DNA from: Filibacter tadaridae
Lineage (GTDB): Bacteria; Bacillota; Bacilli; Bacillales_A; Planococcaceae
Direction of reading: 5' to 3'
Length of the DNA: 64,000 nt
Assembly (NCBI RefSeq): GCF_900609045.1
Contig: NZ_UXAV01000042.1
Location: 558,001-622,000, forward strand
A model generated the notes under the pieces. It was not told the origin of the DNA. It searched no databases and saw only the letters and a list, made by a program, of their open reading frames with translations. The stretch's first letter is position 1, and each line of letters opens with the position of its first letter. This document shows, piece by piece, positions 53,980 through 62,844 of the stretch. The position numbers were made by a program, and so were the translations under genes.

Positions 53980-54609
53980 ATGAAACGAAAATTGAATCTT
54001 TTATACGTAGCAGCCGCTACCGCTATTCTTTTGTCAGCGTGTGGAACGGATACTGAAAATGAAAACAAGGACGTTAAAACGAATGGAACCGCAGGAACAA
54101 CTCAGGAAGTAGAAACAGATACTGAATCGGTCGACGATGGCACAGATCCAGTACCTGAAAGTCAAAAAGTTGTATTGAAAGATGCTATATTGACGGAAAG
54201 TGACGAACAGGACTATTCTATCTATTTACTTCCTACCTATACATTAACGAGTGAAGAACCTGGAAGAGATAGCTTGTATGTCGAAGGTGAAGAAGAAATC
54301 TTCATGCGCATTGAAACAATGAAAAAGGAAGATGGTACATTCGACTATCTCGTTGAGAATATGAATGAAATTTTGAAGGCAGCAAGCGACGGTAATGCAC
54401 CTGTTGAATTGACAGATGAAGAAAAGTTACCATCTGGTGAAGACATTTCAACGGTCAAAGCTTCTAAAGTTCAAACCGAAACGGGTACTGTAACAGGCAT
54501 CGTCTTTGAACGAGGAGATATGATTGTCAGACTAACACTATTTGATTCGCCAAAAGAAGAACATACTGAAAACTTCGTTCGGATGGGCGAAACAATTACA
54601 ACAAAATAA
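53980..54609 (+). CDS. Lipoprotein of unknown function
   Basis: 209 residues from ATG 53980 (AAGGAG ten bases upstream; a TTG at 53974 is closer). Signal peptide with lipobox LSAC (Cys about 21), then an Asp/Glu/Thr-rich disordered linker (about 22-60) and a globular domain (about 65-209; DYSIYLLPTYTLTSEEPGRD). It should be on the cell surface. I do not recognise the family. Confidence 0.75.
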   Translation: MKRKLNLLYVAAATAILLSACGTDTENENKDVKTNGTAGTTQEVETDTESVDDGTDPVPESQKVVLKDAILTESDEQDYSIYLLPTYTLTSEEPGRDSLYVEGEEEIFMRIETMKKEDGTFDYLVENMNEILKAASDGNAPVELTDEEKLPSGEDISTVKASKVQTETGTVTGIVFERGDMIVRLTLFDSPKEEHTENFVRMGETITTK

Positions 54610-54622
54610 AAAGGTTCCAATT

Positions 54623-54660
54623 AGAAAAGCCGTATGGATGCACCCATACGGCTTTTTTCT
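54623..54660. terminator. Bidirectional terminator after the lipoprotein gene
   Basis: AAAAGCCGTATGG pairs with CCATACGGCTTTTTT around ATGCAC. Confidence 0.92.
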
Positions 54661-54675
54661 TTTATAAAGATAATA

Positions 54676-55116
54676 TTATGACAAGTTTTTAATCGATAAA
54701 CCAAGCTTTTTAAGTAATATGATTGCAGTTTCTTGTTCATCCACTGAGAGTGCAGATAGTAATTGGTTTATATTCTCTTGGTGTTTCGGAAACACGGACG
54801 TTATCAGCTCAACGCCTGCTGTTGTAATTGACATATACGTCACTCGTTTGTCTTCTTCACAATAGACGCGTTCCAATAATCCCCTTGCTGCGAGCTTATC
54901 CACAACGTAGGTCATAGAGCCACTTCGAAGCAATATTTTTTGTCCGATTTTTTGAATCGGCTGTCTTCCTTTGTGGTAAAGCAATTCAAGGACCGCAAAT
55001 TCAGTCGGGTTAAGTCCGTGTTTCTCAATCGGTTTATGCGCCTCTTCCAAAAGTACTTTGCTTGCTCTAGAAAGGACAATAAATAATTTCAATGCACGTT
55101 CCGTATCATCTTCCAT
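54676..55116 (-). CDS. MarR-family repressor, MhqR-like
   Basis: 146 residues from ATG 55116 with AAGGTGG nine bases upstream; the frame opens at 55158. Winged helix with LNPTEFAVLELLYHKGRQPI and GSMTYVVDKLAARGLLER. The LNPTEFAVLELLYHKG block is close to MhqR (YkvE), the quinone- and catechol-sensing repressor of B. subtilis. No target gene is seen next to it. The dimer interface helices are at both ends. Confidence 0.85.
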   Translation of the reverse strand: MEDDTERALKLFIVLSRASKVLLEEAHKPIEKHGLNPTEFAVLELLYHKGRQPIQKIGQKILLRSGSMTYVVDKLAARGLLERVYCEEDKRVTYMSITTAGVELITSVFPKHQENINQLLSALSVDEQETAIILLKKLGLSIKNLS

Positions 55117-55205
55117 AGTAACAATCCACCTTTTGAGTCTCTGTTCAGTCATTTCCATTATATAGATGACATGGCTTACCTGTCAAAAGGGCGAAAAGTT
55201 TGAAC

Positions 55206-56639
55206 CTATCCTAATAATAATTTATCAGCGTTAATTTTTAAGGCTTCTGTAGTCTCAATCAGTTTAGGTAGAGTTACGGTGAACGTTGTACCCACACCCA
55301 CTTCACTTTCAACTGTAATCGTTCCTTTGTGTTCTTCAATCGTTTTCAAAACAAATGGAAGGCCCAGGCCTGTTCCTTCTCTCTTTGAACTGAAAAAGGG
55401 CATAAAAATTTGATTCACCTGTTGCAGATTCATTCCCTTACCTGTATCCGTAATGGAAACGACGAGTTGTTTAGCGTCGTTTTGGTTGATATCGATTGTC
55501 AATGTCCCACCCGATTCCATTGATTCAAGCGCATTTTTGAATAGATTAAGTAGCACTTGCTTTATTTTATCGGAACTGCCTGAAATCAACGTGTTTTTTA
55601 AACCATTATCGTTTTGAACAATTTTAATACCTTCCATCATCGCTTTCGGATATAAAACACTTGCCATATCCCTAACAAGTGCTTCAAGCGAGAATACGGA
55701 TTTTTTACTATGTGTTGGTTTTGAGAGTATTAACATTTCGTTTAATATAGAATCCATTCTTTCAATTTCGTCTTCTATTACCGTAATATACCGAATCGAC
55801 TCATCCGTTGCAGATCCCCTTAATAATTGAGTGAATCCTTTCAACGTTGTCATCGGATTACGAATTTCATGTGCAATACTTGCCGCAAGTTCTCCAACGG
55901 TCGACAAAGATGCTTTATGGGCTAAACGCTCTTCCAAAAACATCTTCTCTGTTCGATCCTTTATCCGAAATAAATACATTTCTGTCTCTTCGTCAAAAAA
56001 AGTCGTTATATAAAATTGTTTCACTTCGTTTGGTGACAGCTCTACACGTTTAAACACTTCCGCATAACCGTACTCCTGTATTTTCTTATAGTAATTAATG
56101 AAGTCGCCAGCTTCTACATTTAATAATTGGGTTAGAACGTGGGCCTTCCTCCCGACAAAATAACTACGAGGCAAATTAAAAAATTCACTATGCATTTCAT
56201 TGACGTCATGGATAATCCCTTTATTATCTATGACGGCCATAAAACTTTCCGAATGTCGAAAAGCCTTTACATATGCTTTTCCAGCTGTCCCATTAGAACT
56301 TGCAGGAAGATTGAAGACTGCAACTATCTTTCGCCCGACATTAAAATACAGCAAATTCACTTTCACGATAGTCTTTTTTTTCGAAGCTAACTGAACACAC
56401 ATATTCACTGTTGTTTGTTCCGATTGGCTAACCTGGGTAGAAAAGTTTTTCCAGGTATGTAATGAATCTTCATCCACAAAATCGTGAATTGCCTTTGTAT
56501 GTTCAGAACCCAATTTTTCCCGAAAGGATTCGTTTTTTTTCAATATAGTCCCGTCCAGTCCAAACACAGCACATGGCCTATTTGGGTCATCCAATAGCAA
56601 GGATATGTACTGACTTACCTTTTCCTCTTTAAAATTCAT
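55206..56639 (-). CDS. Soluble PAS-PAS sensor histidine kinase, sporulation-kinase type
   Basis: 477 residues, no membrane helix. Two PAS-like domains (about 10-110 and 125-235), HisKA with the phosphorylated His in STVGELAASIAHEIRNPMTT, then N box NLFKNALESM, G1 DTGKGM, and G2 GTGLGLPF. No response regulator is adjacent, as usual for Bacillus phosphorelay kinases (KinA-E). A perfect Spo0A box lies 147 bases upstream and a Spo0E-like gene 2.2 kb away. The target Spo0F is inferred, not seen. Confidence 0.88.
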   Translation of the reverse strand: MNFKEEKVSQYISLLLDDPNRPCAVFGLDGTILKKNESFREKLGSEHTKAIHDFVDEDSLHTWKNFSTQVSQSEQTTVNMCVQLASKKKTIVKVNLLYFNVGRKIVAVFNLPASSNGTAGKAYVKAFRHSESFMAVIDNKGIIHDVNEMHSEFFNLPRSYFVGRKAHVLTQLLNVEAGDFINYYKKIQEYGYAEVFKRVELSPNEVKQFYITTFFDEETEMYLFRIKDRTEKMFLEERLAHKASLSTVGELAASIAHEIRNPMTTLKGFTQLLRGSATDESIRYITVIEDEIERMDSILNEMLILSKPTHSKKSVFSLEALVRDMASVLYPKAMMEGIKIVQNDNGLKNTLISGSSDKIKQVLLNLFKNALESMESGGTLTIDINQNDAKQLVVSITDTGKGMNLQQVNQIFMPFFSSKREGTGLGLPFVLKTIEEHKGTITVESEVGVGTTFTVTLPKLIETTEALKINADKLLLG

Positions 56640-56785
56640 GTATATTCCCCCTGAACTCTTTTAAAGACAGTATGAAAAATGACAATGATTCATGCGGAAA
56701 GGTCAATTTTTTGCAAATCACCACTAGTTCGGATTATTCCATATTTTAAGTATTCTTGATATAGTCTTTTAGAACCATATTAAGT

Positions 56786-56794
56786 TTCGACAAA
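56786..56794 (-). promoter_or_regulatory. Perfect Spo0A box upstream of the histidine kinase gene
   Basis: TTTGTCGAA on the minus strand matches the 0A box consensus exactly. It lies 147 bases before the kinase ATG. The 56640-57000 gap otherwise holds only AT-rich DNA. Confidence 0.5.
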
Positions 56795-57000
56795 AAATAC
56801 AATGTGAATAATTCGTTGTAAAAAAATTCAAAGTGGTCTCAAGTTCTTGCGTATAAACATGCTAGACTGGTATGCAATTGCTCTTTTTAGTGAATCGGAT
56901 TTTCTGCTTGTTCTATGTAGCTTACAATTTCAATTCTTTTTATCATAGTATATATTCAGTTAAAAGTCGATGCTGTCTAGAAAATTTCCTTTCAACAAAA

Positions 57001-57039
57001 ATAAAACTGCTCCCTTCAAATTCGGGAGCAGTCCTTTTT
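57001..57039 (-). terminator. Terminator after the Ktr channel gene
   Basis: ACTGCTCCC pairs with GGGAGCAGT on the minus strand, then TTTTATTTTTG. Confidence 0.88.
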
Positions 57040-58415
57040 CATCCAATTATGACACGTTCTTTTGGGAAGTGATAATGTGGTTTTTTCGTTTTTCCACCGA
57101 GTGTAAAAAGGAACGAAATAAGTCCCACCCGACCGATAAACATAAGTATCATGATAATCGATTTTCCAACAATGGACAGATCCGCTGTGATGCCGAGCGA
57201 CATACCGCATGTTCCAAAAGCAGATGTGATTTCAAACAAAAGCGCAACGACCGGTACACCCGGTTCTGTTATAAGCATGATAAGAAGCGCCGTCATGACC
57301 ATTACAGCAGCTAGAAGAATCACCGCATAGGAACGGAATACGTCTACTAATTTAATTTGACGATTAAAAACATGAATCACTTCGTTTCCACGAGCAAAGT
57401 TAATCAAAAAAAGGATAGCAATGGCGAAAGTTGTCGTTCTAATTCCGCCTCCCACTGAACTTGGCGAAGCACCGATAAACATAAGGGAACTGATCATAAT
57501 ATCTGTTGCTTCACTAAACCCGGTTATATCAAATGTAGTAAGCCCTGCTGATCTAGAGGATACAGAGTGGAATAACGAAGTAAGAATTTTTTCATGCCAC
57601 GCCATTCCTTTGAAAGAATGTGACCATTCCAGTAAAAGAATCATCACCGTACCAAGGGCTAACAAACCTCCAAAAGTTGTTACAGTAATTTTTGTGAACA
57701 ATGAAAATCGGAAGTTTGGAACCTTTTTTGAAAAAAAGCCTTTCACCTCAATAAGAACCGGGAAACCGATAGCACCGAGGATAATTAATATCATCGTTAT
57801 TGTTTGAATGAAATAATCATCAAAATATGGTTTAAGCGAAGCGCCTGTTAAATCGAATCCTGCATTTGTCGTCGCTGAAACTGACATAAACATACCGTTA
57901 AGTAGCGCGTCACTAAATGACTCGTAAAACCGCATAATATATAACGTGAAAATCAGACCGCCTATTAACTCGATCAAGAAAATAATTTTGACAATCTGCC
58001 TAATTAGATGGACTACACCGGCAAGGCTGTATTGATTGTGATCCACCATAATCAATTGCCGTTCACGGAGTCCAATTCTCTTTTTCACGATTAGCCAAAA
58101 GAACGTTCCAATCGACATAATACCAATCCCGCCAATTTGTAAAACGAGCATAAGCATACAAATGCCAAATACCGTGTATGTCCCTCCTATGCTGATGGGT
58201 GTTAGCCCAGTCACACTAACAGCACTTACTGCCGTAAAAAGGCTGTCGATAAAACGGATATCAACTCCTGGTAAATAGACACCCGGTAAGTTCAGCAGAA
58301 AAAACGAAAAGGCGATGGCCAGAAAATAATAGAACACAATGATTTGTGCAGGCGTGAATTTCCGAAAACTTTCACGTGTGAATTTCAATCGCTTCACGTT
58401 CCTTTCGACAAGCAA
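57039..58415 (-). CDS. Potassium channel subunit KtrB/KtrD
   Basis: 458 residues, four M1-P-M2 repeats of the Trk/Ktr/HKT type. Selectivity filters: SAVSVTGLTP, SATTNAGFDL, SSRSAGLTTF and FGTCGMSLG, each with the key Gly. The third-repeat intramembrane loop is SSLMFIGASPSSVGGGIRTT. It takes up K+ (and Na+) and is gated by the RCK ring. The matching ring protein ktrC is encoded at 33229-33888. KtrD is the likely name, but KtrB cannot be excluded. Confidence 0.93.
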   Translation of the reverse strand: MLVERNVKRLKFTRESFRKFTPAQIIVFYYFLAIAFSFFLLNLPGVYLPGVDIRFIDSLFTAVSAVSVTGLTPISIGGTYTVFGICMLMLVLQIGGIGIMSIGTFFWLIVKKRIGLRERQLIMVDHNQYSLAGVVHLIRQIVKIIFLIELIGGLIFTLYIMRFYESFSDALLNGMFMSVSATTNAGFDLTGASLKPYFDDYFIQTITMILIILGAIGFPVLIEVKGFFSKKVPNFRFSLFTKITVTTFGGLLALGTVMILLLEWSHSFKGMAWHEKILTSLFHSVSSRSAGLTTFDITGFSEATDIMISSLMFIGASPSSVGGGIRTTTFAIAILFLINFARGNEVIHVFNRQIKLVDVFRSYAVILLAAVMVMTALLIMLITEPGVPVVALLFEITSAFGTCGMSLGITADLSIVGKSIIMILMFIGRVGLISFLFTLGGKTKKPHYHFPKERVIIG

Positions 58416-58523
58416 GAGCTATTGACCCCATTTTAGAGAAGTCTACGTAAAAATGAAAGGACAAACTTCCCAAATATCAAAAGTTGTGATGAAGCGATAA
58501 TTCACCTACTCCATTTTGTTATG

Positions 58524-59276
58524 TTATTTCTTTTTATTACTTCGTACACCTAAGAAGTAACCCAGGATGATAATCGAAACGAGTACTATCCAGAATGTCA
58601 ATTTCCATACTGTTGAGTGCGGGAATGCTTCATCAATAATTTGAAGCTTGGGATGTGCAAGTGTAAGAACCGCCAGCTTGACACCGACCCACCCAACGAT
58701 AAGGAATGCTGCTGTTTCGAGTGATGGATACTTTTGTAACAGTTTCACAAATTGTGTAGCTGCAAAACGCATAATGATCAGGCCAATGATTCCACCCAAC
58801 AACATGACGATGAATTGACCGCCATTAATGCCTCCAATATGGAAATCCCCTAATTCCGGAAGTGTCACTGCAAGTGCAACCGCTGCAAGCATTGAGTCAA
58901 GCGCAAATGCAATATCCGCCAATTCGACTTTGAGCACAGTCATCCAGAAACCCGACTGCTTACGTGGCTTAGATTCTACATCGGGATTATCGTCCTTGCG
59001 CTGATCCATGATGCTCTTAACGGCAATGAATAATAAGTAGACAGCCCCAATCGCTTGTATTTGCCAGAAGTTAACAAGAACTGTAATCATGAATAACGCT
59101 GCAAAACGGAAAACGAAGGCTCCGAGCAAACCATAAAACAATGCCTTTTTCTGTTCAAGCCGCGGTAAATGTTTCACCATAACCGCCATGACGACAGCAT
59201 TATCTGCTGCCAGAAGTCCTTCTAATACGATAAGTACAATGAGTACCCATGCGTATTCCAATAAGATTGCTTCCAT
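58524..59276 (-). CDS. TerC-family membrane protein under a Mn riboswitch
   Basis: 250 residues from ATG 59276 (GGGAGG seven bases upstream); the frame opens at 59342. Seven or eight helices with EGLLAADNAVVMAVMVKHLP and ELADIAFALDSMLAAVALAV, the acidic membrane motifs of TerC. Relatives (YkoY, YceF, Alx) export manganese, which fits the yybP-ykoY element in the leader. Tellurite resistance is only the family name. Confidence 0.9.
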   Translation of the reverse strand: MEAILLEYAWVLIVLIVLEGLLAADNAVVMAVMVKHLPRLEQKKALFYGLLGAFVFRFAALFMITVLVNFWQIQAIGAVYLLFIAVKSIMDQRKDDNPDVESKPRKQSGFWMTVLKVELADIAFALDSMLAAVALAVTLPELGDFHIGGINGGQFIVMLLGGIIGLIIMRFAATQFVKLLQKYPSLETAAFLIVGWVGVKLAVLTLAHPKLQIIDEAFPHSTVWKLTFWIVLVSIIILGYFLGVRSNKKK

Positions 59277-59347
59277 TCCATTTCCTCCCAATTTCATACT
59301 TTGTTCATTAAAGCAAAACGATATAACAGTGGACTTTATCAATTAGG

Positions 59348-59510
59348 CGCACAAAAAGAGACCGTCGCCTAATAAAAGGCAAAGGTCTCGCTAAGACGGA
59401 ATTTAAATTGCTAAAATCCAGCTATCATAACCGATGGCAAAAGCCATGTATTGACGACTATGAAATAGGTTTCCCTACAGCTACTCCCCTTTGACATAAA
59501 GTCAAAAGTT
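59348..59510 (-). promoter_or_regulatory. yybP-ykoY manganese riboswitch
   Basis: On the minus strand the aptamer begins with AAAGGGGAGTAGC (59481-59493) and ends with TAGCGAGACCTTTGCC (59378-59393), both hallmarks of this class. GAGACC then pairs with GGTCTC (59358-59366), followed by TTTTTG, as an intrinsic terminator. Mn2+ should free the downstream TerC gene. Confidence 0.88.
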
Positions 59511-59593
59511 ATTCGGTTTTATTGCTTCCTGTTCAGTATACCATCTTTGTGGGATAAGTAAACAATTACTTTACGTTATGCGAATCCTGACAT

Positions 59594-59623
59594 CGAAAAA
59601 GCCCTCCGTCAAGAGGGCTTTCC
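59594..59623 (-). terminator. Terminator after the RND pump
   Basis: AAAGCCCTC pairs with GAGGGCTTT around TTGACG, then TTCG on the minus strand. Confidence 0.85.
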
Positions 59624-59625
59624 TA

Positions 59626-62600
59626 TTACTTTTTTGGTACTGCTTTTTTTCTTGTTTCTTTATCGAAAAAGCTGTAAATAACCGGTACGATGTAAAGTGT
59701 TAAGAATGTCGAACTGATTAATCCGCCAATGACTGCGATGCCCATCGGCTGGTTCATTTCCGTTCCTTCACCGATGCCTAGCGCAAGCGGTAATAAGCCT
59801 AGAATCGTCGTCAGTGCTGTCATTAAGATTGGCCGTACCCGATCTTTAACGGAAACGGTAATCGCGTCGTATGAGCTCATCCCTGCCTCTTTCCGTTGAT
59901 TGATGTAGTCGACGAGCACGATTCCATTATTCACGACAATTCCTACAAGAACAAGAATACCGATTATTGCTGTTACACTGATCGGCGTATTCGTTGCGAA
60001 CAACCCAATCGCTACGCCAATTACCATAAGCGGTACGGAGAACATGATAACAAATGGGTATTTGAATGACTCAAACTGAGCTGCCATCACGATATAGACG
60101 AGCACAACAGCCAAAATCAATGCCATAATCATGTCATCGATGGCACTCTCAAACAATTCCCGATCACCGCTATAAGTGATGTCGATTTCATCTGATAAAT
60201 CCATTTTTTCGATTGCCTCATTCACTTTAGCAGTCATTTCCCCCAAGGACTGGGAAGATTTATACTTCACATCAAATGTGACCGAATGTGCCTGGTCAAC
60301 ACGTTGAATCGATACAGGTCCTTCAGACACATTAATGGCAGCGACTTCACCTAACGTCACAAATATGCCCGCAGGTGTGCGGAGTTTCAGTTTTTTCAAC
60401 TGATCCGTACTATTACGGAACTTTTTATCATACTTGACGTACACGCCATATACATTGTCATCTTTGCTAATAATCTGGGTCGCAAATGAACCACGTGTAA
60501 CGTTGTTAACAGTTTGCGCAATTTGATAGGGAACCAGGCCTTTTTCTTGCGCTAGATTTCGGTCAACTTCAATTCGAATCTCTTCGACTGTATCTTTAAG
60601 TGTATTCGTCAATTCAGTAACGGATGGTAGTTCCGCAAGTTCACTGTTCAGCTTGGATACCGCCTCATCCAACCTTTTCTCATCAATATCTTTCATTGAA
60701 AACGTTAATGTATTGGGTGTGGATCCGGATGCCGTTTGCAAATTGAATCCGATTTCCGCATCACCTTTAACTGCCTTCAATACATTCGGCTGCACGTCAT
60801 CAACAAATTCAAAAACCGAGCGTTTCCGATCATCCAGTGGCACAAGTTTGACATACAGTTCAGCAACGTTCGCTTCCGAGCTTCCTTGCGCCAAACTTTG
60901 TTGTGTGCCTCCCACAAGACTTACATACACTTCCACGTCTTCTTGCGTCTTCAACTCTGCCTCAATACGCTTCACAACGTCGTCAGTGGCCGCCGGAGAA
61001 GATCCGTTAGGTAATGTCACAGAGATACTTACAAAGCCCTCGTCAGTGGCCGGTAGGAATTCTGTACCTACTTTAAATAAACTCAAGCTGCTAAGTACTA
61101 ATAGAACAATAGTAAATAATAAAACGATAACTCGATATTTCAAAGCCCATTTCACAGATCGTTCAAAGCCATTTAATGTTTTCGAACGTCGTCTGCGTGC
61201 TTCCATACTCTTTTTCGGTTTTTTCAAGAGTCGACTGGCAAGCATCGGAACTACAGTTAAAGCTACGATGAGCGATGCAAACAAGCTGAAGGAAATGGTC
61301 AACGCAAACTCGGTGAATATTTGACCGATTAGCCCGCTGATGAAGATGACTGGGACAAAAACAGCGAGTGTCGTCAAAGTGGATGCCGTAATAGCGCCTC
61401 CCACTTCTTTCGACCCTTCCCGCGCGGCCTGTTTAGGCTCTTTCCCCATCGCAAGATGCCGCTCGATATTTTCAATAACGACAATCGCATTATCGACAAG
61501 CATGCCGATACCTAGTGCAAGGGCACCGAGCGTCATGATATTGAGTGAGAAATTTGCAAAATACATCAGTACAAATGTAACGATGACTGAATAAGGGATT
61601 GCAATTCCAATAATAATAGGACTCTTAATACCACGTAGGAATAGAAACAGGACAATCATCGCAAAAAGTCCACCAAGTAATAGCGATTGCCCGATATTGT
61701 TAATGGCTAGTTTCACGTAATCTCCTTGGTCGAATAAGATATCGGATTCGATTCCTTCGAACTCTTCTTTGTCCAGTAGCTTGTCAAGTGCTTCTTTGAA
61801 AGAAGTGGAGACGTCAGCTGTATTGGCACCCGATTCTTGTAAAACAGACATAAGTACCGCTTGCTCTTCATTTGCACGCGTCTTTGTCGTGGAATCGGCT
61901 TCAACAAGTGACACATCTGCTACATCACTAATTTTCACTTTTTTACCGGTAAGGGGGTTCACCCCGATTGTGATACTCCGTATATCTGAAATTGTCGTCA
62001 ATGTACTGACGATACGGGTTGTCAACTGCTTCCCGTCTTTCGTTTCAATCGGCTCACCAGGCATTGAAACGTTATTCGACTGGATTGTTTGGACAACGTC
62101 AGATTGTACGAGACCATTGTCCTCCAATTTTTTCGCATCCAGTATAATTTGAACTTCTTCCATAAGTTGTCCTGAAATAGTTACACTTGCAACACCTTTT
62201 GTCCGACGTAATTCCGTTTCCAACTGTTCAGCAATTCGCCGGATATCGGTATCCTCAGTAGTTGCTCTTAGTGACAGCTGAATAACGGGGAATTGGGCCG
62301 GATCGAACTTCATAAAGCGAGGCTTCTCCGCCCCTTCAGGAACCGGTACTTGATCAATCCGTTGCATAATGTCGAGCTGGACTTCGTCAATATTTGTAGA
62401 CCAGTCGAACATCAATAGGATGAAATTAGCACCTTCTTGTGAAGAGGATTGCATCGATTTCAAACCTGGCGCTGTCGATAGACTCGTTTCAAGCGGTTTC
62501 GTTACTTTTTCACTAACCTCTATCGGCGATGCGCCTGGATAACTTGATACAACAACCGCAATCGGTGGATTCAATTCTGGAATGAGTGTAACAGGAATCC

Positions 62601-62691
62601 GAAAAAATGATACTGCGCCCAGAATGATGACGAGAAACATCGTAACAATCGTAAAAACCGGTCTTCTAATTGAAAAATCACTAATTTTCAT
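59626..62691 (-). CDS. swrC: RND efflux transporter, SwrC/AcrB type
   Basis: 1021 residues from ATG 62691 with GAAAGGG eight bases upstream; the frame opens at 62712. Two sets of six helices with large periplasmic-type loops after helices 1 and 7. Helix 4 has LGIGMLVDNAIVVIENIERH with the proton-relay Asp. In B. subtilis SwrC (YerP) gives surfactin resistance and supports swarming. Gram-positive RND pumps have no outer-membrane partner, and no adaptor gene is beside it. Confidence 0.88.
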   Translation of the reverse strand: MKISDFSIRRPVFTIVTMFLVIILGAVSFFRIPVTLIPELNPPIAVVVSSYPGASPIEVSEKVTKPLETSLSTAPGLKSMQSSSQEGANFILLMFDWSTNIDEVQLDIMQRIDQVPVPEGAEKPRFMKFDPAQFPVIQLSLRATTEDTDIRRIAEQLETELRRTKGVASVTISGQLMEEVQIILDAKKLEDNGLVQSDVVQTIQSNNVSMPGEPIETKDGKQLTTRIVSTLTTISDIRSITIGVNPLTGKKVKISDVADVSLVEADSTTKTRANEEQAVLMSVLQESGANTADVSTSFKEALDKLLDKEEFEGIESDILFDQGDYVKLAINNIGQSLLLGGLFAMIVLFLFLRGIKSPIIIGIAIPYSVIVTFVLMYFANFSLNIMTLGALALGIGMLVDNAIVVIENIERHLAMGKEPKQAAREGSKEVGGAITASTLTTLAVFVPVIFISGLIGQIFTEFALTISFSLFASLIVALTVVPMLASRLLKKPKKSMEARRRRSKTLNGFERSVKWALKYRVIVLLFTIVLLVLSSLSLFKVGTEFLPATDEGFVSISVTLPNGSSPAATDDVVKRIEAELKTQEDVEVYVSLVGGTQQSLAQGSSEANVAELYVKLVPLDDRKRSVFEFVDDVQPNVLKAVKGDAEIGFNLQTASGSTPNTLTFSMKDIDEKRLDEAVSKLNSELAELPSVTELTNTLKDTVEEIRIEVDRNLAQEKGLVPYQIAQTVNNVTRGSFATQIISKDDNVYGVYVKYDKKFRNSTDQLKKLKLRTPAGIFVTLGEVAAINVSEGPVSIQRVDQAHSVTFDVKYKSSQSLGEMTAKVNEAIEKMDLSDEIDITYSGDRELFESAIDDMIMALILAVVLVYIVMAAQFESFKYPFVIMFSVPLMVIGVAIGLFATNTPISVTAIIGILVLVGIVVNNGIVLVDYINQRKEAGMSSYDAITVSVKDRVRPILMTALTTILGLLPLALGIGEGTEMNQPMGIAVIGGLISSTFLTLYIVPVIYSFFDKETRKKAVPKK

Positions 62692-62801
62692 ATACACGAC
62701 CCTTTCTTCCAAAAAACGTTACCTCAATCATATGCAAATAACGCCGCGACTTCAATTGGGACTACTTTTCTCCTAATGAACGACTATTAAATAGCCATAT
62801 G

Positions 62802-62837
62802 AAAAAAACCGGCAAACGGGTGAACCGATTTGCCGGG
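62802..62837 (-). terminator. Terminator after prfC
   Basis: CCGGCAAA pairs with TTTGCCGG around TCGGTTCACCCG, then TTTTTTTC on the minus strand. Confidence 0.9.
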
Positions 62838-62844
62838 TAATTCT

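Noticed and set aside
60653-61324. 223-codon plus-strand frame opposite the RND pump
   Set aside because: Antisense shadow of swrC with low-complexity Ser/Thr composition and no start signals.
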